NCBI GenBank assembly: GCA_002473165.1
Contig: DKSD01000094.1
Location: 75,515-139,514, forward strand
DNA from: Succinatimonas sp. UBA7265
GTDB taxonomy: Bacteria; Pseudomonadota; Gammaproteobacteria; Enterobacterales; Succinivibrionaceae
DNA length: 64,000 nt
Direction of reading: 5' to 3'
Of the stretch, positions 43,037 through 51,839 are shown piece after piece (within the stretch, counting starts at the first letter, position 1; each line of letters begins with the position of its first letter). The notes beneath the pieces are model-generated. The model did not search any database, had not been told where the DNA came from, and saw only the letters and a program-made list of their open reading frames with translations. The position numbers were made by a program, and so were the translations under genes.

Positions 43037-44455
43037 ATGTCAGGAAAGACCAAAGACAACCAGGCGCCCCAGAGCGCTCCCAAGGCATCTGCAAAACCCG
43101 CTGGGGAAGATCAGGAGCGCGTGCAAAAGCTCGCCGCTGAAGTGCAGGCGATCGAAGAGCAGGCGCAGGCCCTCAAAGAATCGGAAAAGCGCCCGGAAAA
43201 AACCCCGGAGGCAAAGGAAAGCGCGCCCAAATCTGCCGAGGATAAAAGCTCCAAAGCCAAAGCCGCTCCCAGGAGCGCCGCGCCGCTTAATGCGGCCGGA
43301 AACGAGGCTGCGGCTGTCAAAGGCATGCTGCTGGAGCGCGATCTTAAAGCGCTGCGCTCGCGCACGGCTTTCCTCTCGGCGCTTACCGTGCTGCTTACCG
43401 CCTGCTGCGTCGGCGGCGGCTTCTACCTGTCGCAAAACGTCTCCAAGGTGACGGCGGATTCGCAGACGCAGCTGCAGGCGGTCGCGGACTCCAACAAACG
43501 CGCCGAAGAACTCATAAAAGCGCTGAGCGCGCAGAACGATCGCATCGAGACGCTCGTAAAGCGCAACGAGGAGCTTTCAGGGATAAACAGCAAGCTGCAG
43601 TCCTCGGCCGGGGCGCTTGACGGGAAGATCGCCGATGCCCAGGAGCAGATTGTCGGCATCCAGTCGCAGCTTAAGCGCTACGAGGAGCGCAACCCTGACG
43701 ACTGGAAAGTCGCCCAGGCTTATTTCATGGTGAACAACGCCTTCCAGATGGCGGTGTTCTCAGGCGATGTCACCTCGGCCCAGTGGTGCCTCAAGGACGC
43801 CGATTCCATGCTCGAGGGCATTGAGGATCCCGATCTGCTCAAAGTCCGCCAGGCCATCAGCGCCGATCTTGTAAAGCTTGCCAACCTTCCGGCTGTCGAC
43901 CGCCGCGGCATCGGCTTTAAGCTCGACAGCGTCTATGAGAACCTCGACGCCATGCCGCTCGCGCAGGACGGCGCCGGGCGCAAATTCGCCCAGGCCCCGG
44001 AACAGCCCGCCTCCGAGCCCACCTGGCGCGACAACCTCATGAACTCCGTGCAAAGCTTCATCTCGCGCTTCATAGAAGTGCGCCACCGCGATGATCCGGC
44101 GGTCACGAGCTACCTCACAGCCGATCAGGCCGCGGTGCTGCGCCAGAACATCCGTTCGCTGCTGCTGCTCTCCAAGCAGTCGCTGTTTGACGCCGATCAG
44201 GCCGCGTTCAAAAACAACGTGCAGCAGACTGAGGATCTCATCAGGACCTACTGTGACACTCAGGACAAGGTGACGCGCGCCAACCTCGACGCTTTAGCCT
44301 CGGTAAGAGATCTGCCGATCACCGTCGACGTGCCGTCGGTGCTCACCTCCTACACGCTCTTCCGCGAGATCGCCCGCAGCCGCATTAACCTCGCGCCGCC
44401 CAAGAACACCGCGGAGGCTCCGCAGGCCGATAACGGAGGCACAGAGAGCAAATGA
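43037..44455 (+). CDS. hemX: HemX family inner-membrane protein
   Basis: HemX-type protein (PF04375), once thought to be uroporphyrinogen methylase but without that activity shown. Residues 1-110 are a charged Lys/Glu/Ala-rich cytoplasmic segment, followed by one membrane helix (TAFLSALTVLLTACCVGGGFYL), a coiled coil and a periplasmic domain containing a LKDADSMLEGIEDPDLLKVR segment. 472 residues. Overlaps hemY by four bases. In E. coli it follows hemC-hemD; those genes are absent here. Confidence 0.88.
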   Translation: MSGKTKDNQAPQSAPKASAKPAGEDQERVQKLAAEVQAIEEQAQALKESEKRPEKTPEAKESAPKSAEDKSSKAKAAPRSAAPLNAAGNEAAAVKGMLLERDLKALRSRTAFLSALTVLLTACCVGGGFYLSQNVSKVTADSQTQLQAVADSNKRAEELIKALSAQNDRIETLVKRNEELSGINSKLQSSAGALDGKIADAQEQIVGIQSQLKRYEERNPDDWKVAQAYFMVNNAFQMAVFSGDVTSAQWCLKDADSMLEGIEDPDLLKVRQAISADLVKLANLPAVDRRGIGFKLDSVYENLDAMPLAQDGAGRKFAQAPEQPASEPTWRDNLMNSVQSFISRFIEVRHRDDPAVTSYLTADQAAVLRQNIRSLLLLSKQSLFDADQAAFKNNVQQTEDLIRTYCDTQDKVTRANLDALASVRDLPITVDVPSVLTSYTLFREIARSRINLAPPKNTAEAPQADNGGTESK

Positions 44456-45654
44456 TCCGCATCATCATCTTTGCCGCGGTCATCTGTGCCGCGATCGTGC
44501 TCGGGCCCTATCTGGCAGGAGCCCAGGGCTTTGTGCATATAGCGGCCGGCGATTACATCATCGAGACCTCGGTGACCACGGCGGTCATCGTGATCCTGCT
44601 TTTGATCTTCGCGGTGTGGCTCGTGTTTTTCCTCATAAAACATGTCATAGCCGTGCCGCACGGCACGCTGCGCTGGTTCCACCGCCGCAGCGCCCGCAAG
44701 GCGCTGACGCTCCAGGACGAGGCGTTTATCGCCTATGAGGAAGGCGACTATCAGAAGACCGTCGATCTGCTCTTAAAAAGCGGGCCCATGGAGGATCTCC
44801 CGGTGCGCGCGCTCTTTGTGGGCGCCAAATCCGCCTTCAACGTCGAGGACTATGAGATCACCCGCAAGTTCTTAGATTGCGCCGAAAGCCTCGATCGCAA
44901 GAGCGCCCAGGCCTCGCGCATCGTCAGGGCCAAGCTCAATTTGCGCATGAATAACGCCAAAGCCGCGCTTGAGGATCTGCAAGGAGTGAGCAGACGCCTG
45001 AAAAACCGGCTTATATGCAGGCTGTATTACCTCGCCTACAAACGCGAGCGCGATCTGCCCAAACTTGCGGCCATCACCAAAGATCTCGAGAAATTCCACC
45101 TGATCACCGCTCAGGATGCCGAGCGCATCTCCGAAGAACTCTTTGAGACGCGCATCCGCGACGCCCAGACCGCCGAGGATCTCAAGACGCTGTGGAAAGG
45201 CTTTCCGCGCGAGGTGCGCCACGATCCGCGCTTTGCCGGAGCCTACACCTGCAGGCTCCTGGACGCCGGCGACACGGCTCACGCCTGCTCCATCGCTTTG
45301 GACTTCTTAAAGCGCGGCCTCGCCCCCGAGATGCTGGAAGCGGTCTCGCAATGGGACAAAGCCGCCCCTGAGGTCCTGAAATTCCTCAACGCCAAGGCTG
45401 CGGACGATGAGATCTCATCGGGCGTCAACCTGCCGCTGCTCAAGGCCCGCGGCAACCTCGAGTACCGCGCCGGGCGGCTGCAGGAGGCGCTGGATCTCTA
45501 CCGCAAGGCTCTGGAGCTCGCCCCCGAGCAGGGGATCTATATGCGCATTGCCGAGATCTTAAAAGATCAGCAAAACTTCGCCGAGGCCGCCGACACGTTC
45601 GCGCGCGCCGCAAAGCTTCAGGAGAGTTCCGCCAGGCTGCCGCTTAAGTATTAG
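44452..45654 (+). CDS. hemY: HemY family TPR membrane protein
   Basis: HemY_N plus tetratricopeptide repeats; two N-terminal membrane helices (residues about 3-22 and 40-62) and cytoplasmic TPR helices. 400 residues. Function in E. coli is linked to haem or porphyrin biogenesis but not defined. Translationally coupled to hemX. The last TPR region reads AEILKDQQNFAEAADTFARA. Confidence 0.87.
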   Translation: MIRIIIFAAVICAAIVLGPYLAGAQGFVHIAAGDYIIETSVTTAVIVILLLIFAVWLVFFLIKHVIAVPHGTLRWFHRRSARKALTLQDEAFIAYEEGDYQKTVDLLLKSGPMEDLPVRALFVGAKSAFNVEDYEITRKFLDCAESLDRKSAQASRIVRAKLNLRMNNAKAALEDLQGVSRRLKNRLICRLYYLAYKRERDLPKLAAITKDLEKFHLITAQDAERISEELFETRIRDAQTAEDLKTLWKGFPREVRHDPRFAGAYTCRLLDAGDTAHACSIALDFLKRGLAPEMLEAVSQWDKAAPEVLKFLNAKAADDEISSGVNLPLLKARGNLEYRAGRLQEALDLYRKALELAPEQGIYMRIAEILKDQQNFAEAADTFARAAKLQESSARLPLKY

Positions 45655-45672
45655 CCTCAGGCAGGCTAAAAT

Positions 45673-45710
45673 AATCCCCGCGGCGCGGTCACGCTGCGGG
45701 GATTTTTTTT
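45673..45710. terminator. Terminator between hemY and the ilvA-linked gene
   Basis: Stem AATCCCCGC...GCGGGGATT with an inner GCG/CGC extension, followed by eight T (45703-45710). It serves hemXY; the convergent small gene ends inside the T run. Confidence 0.9.
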
Positions 45711-46191
45711 AAGGCTTTGGCGCCGGGCCCTGCGGGCTCTCTCCCAGCAAATTGGGGTGCGACTCGCGCTTTAAGCGCTTGCTAAGACGCAGCCGCGCGT
45801 CCGCGTCGGCCCAGATTTTGTCAAGCTCTTCGCGCGCTACCTTGCCGCAGGCCGTGAACAGCAGGCTGCTCCTTCCGTCAAAGTAGGTGACGAGCCCTGA
45901 GCAGGGGGCGTTGTCCACATATCTGAAAGAGAATCCCCGCAGCGCGACCACCGGCTGCAGATCCCAGCCGCGCAGGCGGTCCATGGCGTACTCGGCGCAC
46001 TCCTTCGTGGTGTTAAGGCCTAATACCGGCGCCATGATCCCCAGCCTTGCCGAGCCGCTGCCGTCGGCGCGCACATAGCTGACGCTGTCCGAGGCGGCCT
46101 CAATCTCATAGCCGGGGATCGCCCCCGGCTCTGCAAACGAGGCGGCGCAGCAAAACGCCAATGCCGCGGCCGCGGCGGGATACGCTCTCAT
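45709..46191 (-). CDS. Uncharacterised periplasmic protein coupled to ilvA
   Basis: 160 residues; I do not recognise a family. The start at 46191 has GAGGTGAGG just upstream and is two bases from the ilvA stop, so it should be translated from the ilv mRNA. Residues 1-20 form a signal peptide (MRAYPAAAAALAFCCAASFA). The mature part has Cys residues in TTKECAEYAM, NAPCSG and FTACGK, suggesting disulphides; a DsbA is encoded nearby. The last 25 residues are basic, then Pro-rich. No membrane anchor is seen. Confidence 0.7.
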   Translation of the reverse strand: MRAYPAAAAALAFCCAASFAEPGAIPGYEIEAASDSVSYVRADGSGSARLGIMAPVLGLNTTKECAEYAMDRLRGWDLQPVVALRGFSFRYVDNAPCSGLVTYFDGRSSLLFTACGKVAREELDKIWADADARLRLSKRLKRESHPNLLGESPQGPAPKP

Positions 46192-46193
46192 CC

Positions 46194-47720
46194 TCACCTC
46201 AGGAACTGCTGGTAAGTGCTGTTGGACGTGACCTCGGTTGCCGGGTAGCCGACTTTCCTGATGAAGTCCATGACCCCGTCTTCCTTGCCCGTGACATCAA
46301 AGCCGCAGAGCACGGAGCAGAACTCCAGGCCGGTGATGCGGAAGTGGAACAGCGAGATGCTGTAGCTGTCGCCTAAGGTCTCAAGGAAGCGCACCAGGGC
46401 GTTCGAGGTCGCCGGGAACTCAAAGAGGAAGAGTTTTTCGGAGATCTTCTGGCGCGGATGGCCGCCTACCATGTACCTCACGTGATCTTTGGCGATGGCG
46501 TCGTCGGTGAGATCGGTGACGAGGTACCCCTTCTTCTTTAGAGACTTGCTGATCTCCGAGAGCTCTTTCTTGCCCTCGGTCAGCTCCACGGACGCGAACA
46601 CGCGGGCGCGCTGCGGATCGGACAGGCGGTAGCTGAACTCCGTGACCGTGCGCGATCCCAGCGTGCGGCAGAATTCCAGGAACGAGCCCTGGACCTCGGG
46701 GATCTCAACTGAGAGTATGCCCTCGGTCATCTCGCCGACGTCGCAGCGCTCGGCCACGGTGCGCAGCGTGTGGAATTTGACGTTCGCTCCTGAGAGGATG
46801 GCGATGTAGTTGCCGTCCTTGCAGTTGTGCTCGCGCACGTATTTCTTAAGGCCGGCAAGCGACAGCGCGCCTGAAGGCTCGGCGATGGCGCGGGTGTCAT
46901 CGAAGATGTCCTTCATGGCCGCACAGATCTCATCGTTCGTGCAGGTCACAATGTCATCTAAGTATTTGCTTAAGATGCGGAACGTCTCGGTGCCGGCCTT
47001 GCTGACGGCCACGCCGTCGGCAAAGTGGGAGACATAGCCGATGTCCACAGGCTTGCCGGCTTTGAGCGCGGCCTTCATGGAAGCGCTGCCCTCGGCCTCG
47101 ACGCCCACGACTTTGATCTCAGGCACAAGCGCCTTGATGTAGACGGCGATGCCTGATGCCAGGCCGCCGCCGCCGATCTGCACGAAGATCGTGTCAATGT
47201 GATCGCACTGCCCGATGAGTTCGTGCGCGATGGTGCCCTGGCCCACGATGACCTCGGGATCGTCAAAAGGCGGGATCATGGTCAGGCCTTTCTTGCGCGA
47301 CAGCTGCATGGCGTAGCCGTAAGCCTCGTCAAAGCTGTCGCCGTAAAGCACGACCTCGGCGCCGAAGCGGCGCACGGCGTCGACCTTCAGATCCGGTGTG
47401 GTCGTCGGCATGACGATCACGGCGCGCGCGCCAAGTTTCTGGCATGACAGCGCCACGCCCTGGGCGTGGTTGCCCGCCGAGGCGGTGATCACGCCTGACT
47501 TGAGCTGGGCTTCAGGCAGCTCGCGGATCTTGTTATAGGCTCCGCGCAGCTTGAACGAATGGATGGCCTGCAGATCCTCGCGCTTTAGCTGCACGTTCAC
47601 CCCAAGGCGCGAGGACAGGCTGTCCAGGCGCTGCAGCGGCGTGACTTTTACGAGATCGTAAATGCGCGAAAGCAGGATGCGGTGCAGGTATTCCTGCGCG
47701 TCAAAAAGTTTCTCGGCCAT
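46194..47720 (-). CDS. ilvA: Threonine dehydratase, biosynthetic
   Basis: PLP-dependent deamination of threonine to 2-oxobutyrate, first step to isoleucine. PLP lysine in HSFKLRGAYNK; the glycine-rich loop is SAGNHAQG; VQIGGGGLASG binds the phosphate. The C-terminal 180 residues hold two ACT-like regulatory domains, so feedback inhibition by isoleucine is expected; 508 residues (E. coli 514). The start at 47720 is two bases after the ilvD stop. Confidence 0.96.
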   Translation of the reverse strand: MAEKLFDAQEYLHRILLSRIYDLVKVTPLQRLDSLSSRLGVNVQLKREDLQAIHSFKLRGAYNKIRELPEAQLKSGVITASAGNHAQGVALSCQKLGARAVIVMPTTTPDLKVDAVRRFGAEVVLYGDSFDEAYGYAMQLSRKKGLTMIPPFDDPEVIVGQGTIAHELIGQCDHIDTIFVQIGGGGLASGIAVYIKALVPEIKVVGVEAEGSASMKAALKAGKPVDIGYVSHFADGVAVSKAGTETFRILSKYLDDIVTCTNDEICAAMKDIFDDTRAIAEPSGALSLAGLKKYVREHNCKDGNYIAILSGANVKFHTLRTVAERCDVGEMTEGILSVEIPEVQGSFLEFCRTLGSRTVTEFSYRLSDPQRARVFASVELTEGKKELSEISKSLKKKGYLVTDLTDDAIAKDHVRYMVGGHPRQKISEKLFLFEFPATSNALVRFLETLGDSYSISLFHFRITGLEFCSVLCGFDVTGKEDGVMDFIRKVGYPATEVTSNSTYQQFLR

Positions 47721-47722
47721 GA

Positions 47723-49573
47723 TCACAGCCCCTCAAGTTTGGAACGGTCGCGCACGCCGCCCTTGTCGGCGCTCGAGGCCATCTTGGCGTAAGCGCGCAG
47801 CGCAAACGAAACCTCGCGCTTGCGGTTTTCCGGCTGCCAGGCCTTGCTGCCTTTGGCCTCCATCTCCTTGCGGCGCTTTGCAAGCTCCTCGTCTGAGACA
47901 TCCATGCGGATGGTGCGCGCGGGAATGTCGATCTCGATGATGTCGTTCTCGCGCAAAAGGCCGATGTTGCCGCCGTTGGCCGCCTCAGGGGAGACGTGTC
48001 CTATGGACAGGCCCGACGAGCCGCCGGAGAAGCGGCCGTCCGTGATGAGCGCGCACTTTTTGCCCAGCCCCACGGATTTGATGTAAGAGGTCGGGTAGAG
48101 CATCTCCTGCATGCCCGGGCCGCCGCGCGGGCCTTCATAGCGGACGATCACCACATCGCCTGCCTTGACCTTGCCGCCTAAGATGCCGTCGACGGCGTCC
48201 TCCTGCGACTCAAAGATGCGGGCAGGCCCTACAAACTTGAGGATGGACTGATCGACGCCCGCGGTCTTGACGATGCAGCCGTTGACAGCGAGGTTGCCGT
48301 GCAGCACGGCCAGGCCGCCGTCTTTTGAATAAGCGTGCTCGATGTCATGGATGCAGCCGTTGGCGCGATCGGTGTCCAGTTTCCCGACATAGCTGTCCTG
48401 GGAGAAGGCCTCCAGGCTGCGGCGGCCGGCGCCGACGGCGCAATAGAACTTTAAGATCTCGGGATCTTTGGTTTTCTCGATGTCGTATTTGTCGATCTCC
48501 TCGCCCAAAGTCAGGCCGCTTACGGTCACAGAGTCCTCATGGAGCAGGTGATGTTTCTTTAACTGCGCGAGGATGCTCATGATGCCGCCGGCGTTGTGCA
48601 CTTCCTCCATGTGGTACTGGTGCGTCGACGGCGACACTTTGCAGATGTGGGGAATGCGGCGGGAGAGCGCATCGATATCCTTCATGGTGAAATCCACGCC
48701 CGCCTCCTGAGCCACGGCCAGCAGGTGCAGCACCGTGTTCGTGGAGCCGCCCATGGCGATGTCCAGCGACATGGCGTTCTCAAAGGTATTAAACGTGGCG
48801 ATCGAGCGCGGCAGCACGCTCTGATCCCCGCGCTCGTAATAGGCTTTGGCCATCTCGACTATGCGGTGCGCGGCGCGCTCGAACAGCGTGCGGCGCAGCT
48901 TGTGGGTGGCCACGAGCGAGCCGTTGCCCGGCAGCGACATGCCCAGGGCCTCGGTAAGCGAGTTCATGGAATTGGCAGTGAACATGCCCGAGCAGGAGCC
49001 GCAGGTGGGGCAGGAGGCGTACTCGACGTCGCTGACCTTTTTGTCGCTCACATTGGGCTCGGCTGAGACGATCATGGCGTCGATAAGATCGACGTTGTAA
49101 TCGCAGCCTTTAAGACGCCCGGCCTCCATAGGGCCGCCTGAGACGAAGATCGTCGGGATGTTCAGGCGCATGGCCGCCATGAGCATGCCCGGGGTGACCT
49201 TGTCGCAGTTGGAGATGCACACCAGGGCGTCAGCCTTGTGGGCGTTTACCATGTATTCTACGGAATCGGCGATGATGTCGCGGGAGGGCAGCGAGTAGAG
49301 CATGCCGCTGTGGCCCATGGCGATGCCGTCATCGACAGCGATGGTGTTAAATTCCTTGGCCACGCCGCCAGCCTTCTCGATCTCTTTGACGACGAGCTGG
49401 CCGATGTCATGCAGGTGCACATGCCCCGGCACGAACTGGGTGAACGAGTTGGCCACGGCAATGATCGGCTTGCCAAAATCCTCGTCCTTCATGCCGGTCG
49501 CTTTCCACAGAGCGCGCGCTCCGGCCATCTTTTTGGTTTCGTAGGTGACTTTTGAACGGTAGTTGTTTGCCAT
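47723..49573 (-). CDS. ilvD: Dihydroxy-acid dehydratase
   Basis: Fe-S enzyme of valine and isoleucine synthesis, 616 residues from the ATG at 49573 (AAGGA upstream), the E. coli length. Motifs: FVPGHVHL (no cysteine at this position), SNCDKVTPGML, CPTCGSCSGMFTANSM and DGRFSGGSSGLSIGHVSPEA. Separated from ilvE by a hairpin and two bases from ilvA. Compare the paralogue at 21682-23367. Confidence 0.98.
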   Translation of the reverse strand: MANNYRSKVTYETKKMAGARALWKATGMKDEDFGKPIIAVANSFTQFVPGHVHLHDIGQLVVKEIEKAGGVAKEFNTIAVDDGIAMGHSGMLYSLPSRDIIADSVEYMVNAHKADALVCISNCDKVTPGMLMAAMRLNIPTIFVSGGPMEAGRLKGCDYNVDLIDAMIVSAEPNVSDKKVSDVEYASCPTCGSCSGMFTANSMNSLTEALGMSLPGNGSLVATHKLRRTLFERAAHRIVEMAKAYYERGDQSVLPRSIATFNTFENAMSLDIAMGGSTNTVLHLLAVAQEAGVDFTMKDIDALSRRIPHICKVSPSTHQYHMEEVHNAGGIMSILAQLKKHHLLHEDSVTVSGLTLGEEIDKYDIEKTKDPEILKFYCAVGAGRRSLEAFSQDSYVGKLDTDRANGCIHDIEHAYSKDGGLAVLHGNLAVNGCIVKTAGVDQSILKFVGPARIFESQEDAVDGILGGKVKAGDVVIVRYEGPRGGPGMQEMLYPTSYIKSVGLGKKCALITDGRFSGGSSGLSIGHVSPEAANGGNIGLLRENDIIEIDIPARTIRMDVSDEELAKRRKEMEAKGSKAWQPENRKREVSFALRAYAKMASSADKGGVRDRSKLEGL

Positions 49574-49591
49574 TTTCAATCCTTTGCAACG

Positions 49592-49637
49592 AAAAACCCG
49601 CTTCTTGCCGGTTTGGCGGCCACAGCAGCGGGTTTTA
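49592..49637 (-). terminator. Hairpin/partial terminator between ilvE and ilvD
   Basis: Minus strand: AAAACCCGCT (49636-49627) pairs with AGCGGGTTTT (49602-49593), enclosing a smaller GCC/GGC hairpin, followed by TTC. It lies inside an operon, so it likely attenuates ilvD-ilvA relative to ilvE or stabilises the ilvE message. Confidence 0.7.
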
Positions 49638-49664
49638 TAAATACTTTCAGACGCTGATTCTCAG

Positions 49665-50612
49665 TCAGTCTTTGCAGGGGGTCAGCCAGTGGTACTTGTC
49701 TTCGATCTTGCCTTCAACGTAATCGAAGAAGTGCTTCTGCAGCTTCTCGGTGATGGGCCCGCGGTGGCCGGGGCCGATGTCGAGGCCGTCGCAGGAGGCG
49801 ATCGGGGTGATCTCGGCGGCCGTGCCGGAGAAGAAGGCTTCATCGGCGGCGTACACGGCCTCGCGCGGGATGTTCTGCTCTATGACTTCCAATCCCAGAT
49901 CATGGGCGAAGTGGATCACGGCGTCGCGGGTGATGCCCGGCAGCAGGCCGCAGGTGAACGGGGCAGTGTAGAGCTTGCCGTTCTTGACGAGGAACACGTT
50001 CTCGCCTGAGCCCTCTGAGATGTAGCCGTGGACATCCAAGGCGATGGCTTCATCGTAGCCGTTGCCGGTGCACTCATTGGCGATCAGGATGGAGGAGAGG
50101 TAGTTGCCGGCGGCCTTGGCCTCGGTGGGGATGGTGTCCGGGGCCAGGCGGCGCCATGAGGAAACGCAGACTTTCACGCCTTTCTTCATGCCTTCCTCGC
50201 CTAAGTACTTGCCCCAGGGCAGCGCGCAGACCATGGCGCTGGCATCGACGCCTTTCTTGAACTTCACGCCCAGGCCCACTTCGCCCATGAAGATCAGCGG
50301 GCGGATGTAGCCGAATTCCATGTCATTGTCCGCAACGCTCTTCTTGCAGGCTTCCATGATGTCCTTCTTCGTGTAGGACAGCGGGAAGTGATAGATGCGG
50401 GCGGAGTTGAAGAGGCGGTTGATGTGATCCTCAAGGCGGAAGATCATCGGGCCTTTCTTGGTCTTGTAGGCTCTGATGCCCTCAAACACGGCCGAGCCGT
50501 AATGCAGGGCGTGGGAGGTCACATGGACCGTGGCGCTCTCCCAGGGAACCATTTTGCCGTTAAACCAAAGCTTGGCGGGATGATCAGCAGCTTTCTTTTT
50601 GGAATCAGCCAT
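49665..50612 (-). CDS. ilvE: Branched-chain amino acid aminotransferase
   Basis: Class IV PLP aminotransferase for Leu, Ile and Val; 315 residues (E. coli 309). HALHYGSAVFEGIRAY, the PLP lysine in EAKAAGNYLSSILI, DVHGYISEGSGENVFLV and TCGLLPGITRDAVI are typical, as is FFSGTAAEITPI. Head of the ilvE-ilvD-ilvA unit; ilvGM, which precede ilvE in E. coli, are absent here. Confidence 0.97.
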   Translation of the reverse strand: MADSKKKAADHPAKLWFNGKMVPWESATVHVTSHALHYGSAVFEGIRAYKTKKGPMIFRLEDHINRLFNSARIYHFPLSYTKKDIMEACKKSVADNDMEFGYIRPLIFMGEVGLGVKFKKGVDASAMVCALPWGKYLGEEGMKKGVKVCVSSWRRLAPDTIPTEAKAAGNYLSSILIANECTGNGYDEAIALDVHGYISEGSGENVFLVKNGKLYTAPFTCGLLPGITRDAVIHFAHDLGLEVIEQNIPREAVYAADEAFFSGTAAEITPIASCDGLDIGPGHRGPITEKLQKHFFDYVEGKIEDKYHWLTPCKD

Positions 50613-50728
50613 TTTTATCTAAACCTCTTCTTATTTGCGTGTCCGGTTCTGGCACGTTTTACGTGTAACCAAGGCCCGGAGCCGGTGGCGCTCGCGCGCT
50701 CTGCCTCCGGTTTGTGAGTTCGATTATA
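50613..50728 (-). promoter_or_regulatory. ilvE promoter and leader
   Basis: A perfect -10 TATAAT lies at 50728-50723 on the minus strand with no good -35. The resulting leader of about 100 bases contains CCGGAG / CTCCGG arms and a CACGT-AAA-ACGTG hairpin. I find no leader ORF rich in Ile, Val or Leu codons, so classical ilv peptide attenuation is not apparent. Confidence 0.5.
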
Positions 50729-50780
50729 GAACACAAAACAGAACATAAATGAATCTGTATTCCATTTTTTGCAAAAATAT

Positions 50781-50807
50781 TTGACAGGGCTGAAACTGCT
50801 AAAATAT
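50781..50807 (+). promoter_or_regulatory. Candidate yihG promoter
   Basis: Perfect -35 TTGACA at 50781-50786 followed by AATATG at 16 bases (50803-50808), a weak -10. It lies 31 bases before the start codon. Confidence 0.45.
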
Positions 50808-50837
50808 GCCTGTTTTTTCAATCAGGACATCGTTTAA

Positions 50838-51788
50838 ATGCTCGCTTTCCTCCCCAGCCCCATCCTGTTTTTGCTCAACATCATCCTGATCCCGCTCAAT
50901 TCAGTGCTGTGCTCAGTGCCCATCCAGATCTTCGGGCTGCTGCGCATCCTGCTGCCCTTCACCCCGGCGCAAAAAGCCTTGGAGCGCAGCAATTTTTGGA
51001 TCTACCGCGTATGGGTGTTTAACAACTCCCAGATCATCAGGCTGACCAACCGCATCAAATGGCACATCTCAGGCGATCCGATCCCGCACATCAGCAAGTC
51101 CTGCGTCGTGATCTCCAACCACATGAGCTGGGCCGACATCATCCTGCTCTCCTGCGTCTACCGCGGCCATATCCCCACAACGAAGTTCTTCATGAAGCAC
51201 TCGCTCATCTACATCCCCTTTGTAGGGCTGGCCTGCTATGCCCTGGGCATGCCGTTTTTGCGCCGCTACCCGCGCGAGAAGCTGTTAAAGAACCCGAAAC
51301 TGCGCGAGGCTGACATCAACTCCACCAAGCGCGCCTGCCGCCGCCTGATCCTCACGCCCTCCTCACTCATAAACTTCGTCGAGGGCACGCGCTACACCCC
51401 CGAAAAAGCCAAAGCCGCGCGTTCGCACTTTCAGCACCTCATGCCGCCTAAGGCCGCCTCCGTGGCCATCGCTTTAGGCGAGATTGGCAAAGAGATCGAC
51501 TGCATCTTCAACACGACCATGGTCTACCCGCACAACCGCTGGCCCCGCAAACCGTTTATCGATCTGCTCTGCGGGCGCATGCGCGACGTCTATGCCGATG
51601 TGCGCATCATCAAGGCAGGCCCGGAAAACACCGGCGACTACTTAGGCGACAAGGCGTACAAGCACAGTTTCACGCTTAAGCTGCGCGCGCTGTGGGAGGA
51701 GAAAGATCAGAAGATCACGGAGATCTTAAAAGCATGCGGGCAGTTTCCTGAGAAAGCGGAAGCGCCCGCGGCTGATGAACAGCACTGA
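50838..51788 (+). CDS. yihG: 1-acyl-glycerol-phosphate acyltransferase YihG-like
   Basis: PlsC-superfamily membrane acyltransferase; E. coli YihG acylates lysophosphatidic acid and favours polyunsaturated chains. Catalytic block ISNHMSWADIILL (HX4D), substrate block NFVEGTRYT and the YihG-specific GLACYALGMPFLRRYPRE and HLMPPKAASVAIAL segments. Two hydrophobic N-terminal helices. 316 residues. Neighbours dsbA, as in E. coli where yihG lies between dsbA and polA. Confidence 0.9.
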   Translation: MLAFLPSPILFLLNIILIPLNSVLCSVPIQIFGLLRILLPFTPAQKALERSNFWIYRVWVFNNSQIIRLTNRIKWHISGDPIPHISKSCVVISNHMSWADIILLSCVYRGHIPTTKFFMKHSLIYIPFVGLACYALGMPFLRRYPREKLLKNPKLREADINSTKRACRRLILTPSSLINFVEGTRYTPEKAKAARSHFQHLMPPKAASVAIALGEIGKEIDCIFNTTMVYPHNRWPRKPFIDLLCGRMRDVYADVRIIKAGPENTGDYLGDKAYKHSFTLKLRALWEEKDQKITEILKACGQFPEKAEAPAADEQH

Positions 51789-51804
51789 CAGACTCAGCGC
51801 TGAT

Positions 51805-51839
51805 CGAGGCGGCAGATTTAGCTGCCGCCTCGTTTTTTT
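51805..51839. terminator. Terminator between yihG and dsbA
   Basis: Perfect 11-bp stem CGAGGCGGCAG / CTGCCGCCTCG, loop ATTTAG, then seven T (51833-51839). The dsbA stop codon lies in the T run. Confidence 0.95.
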
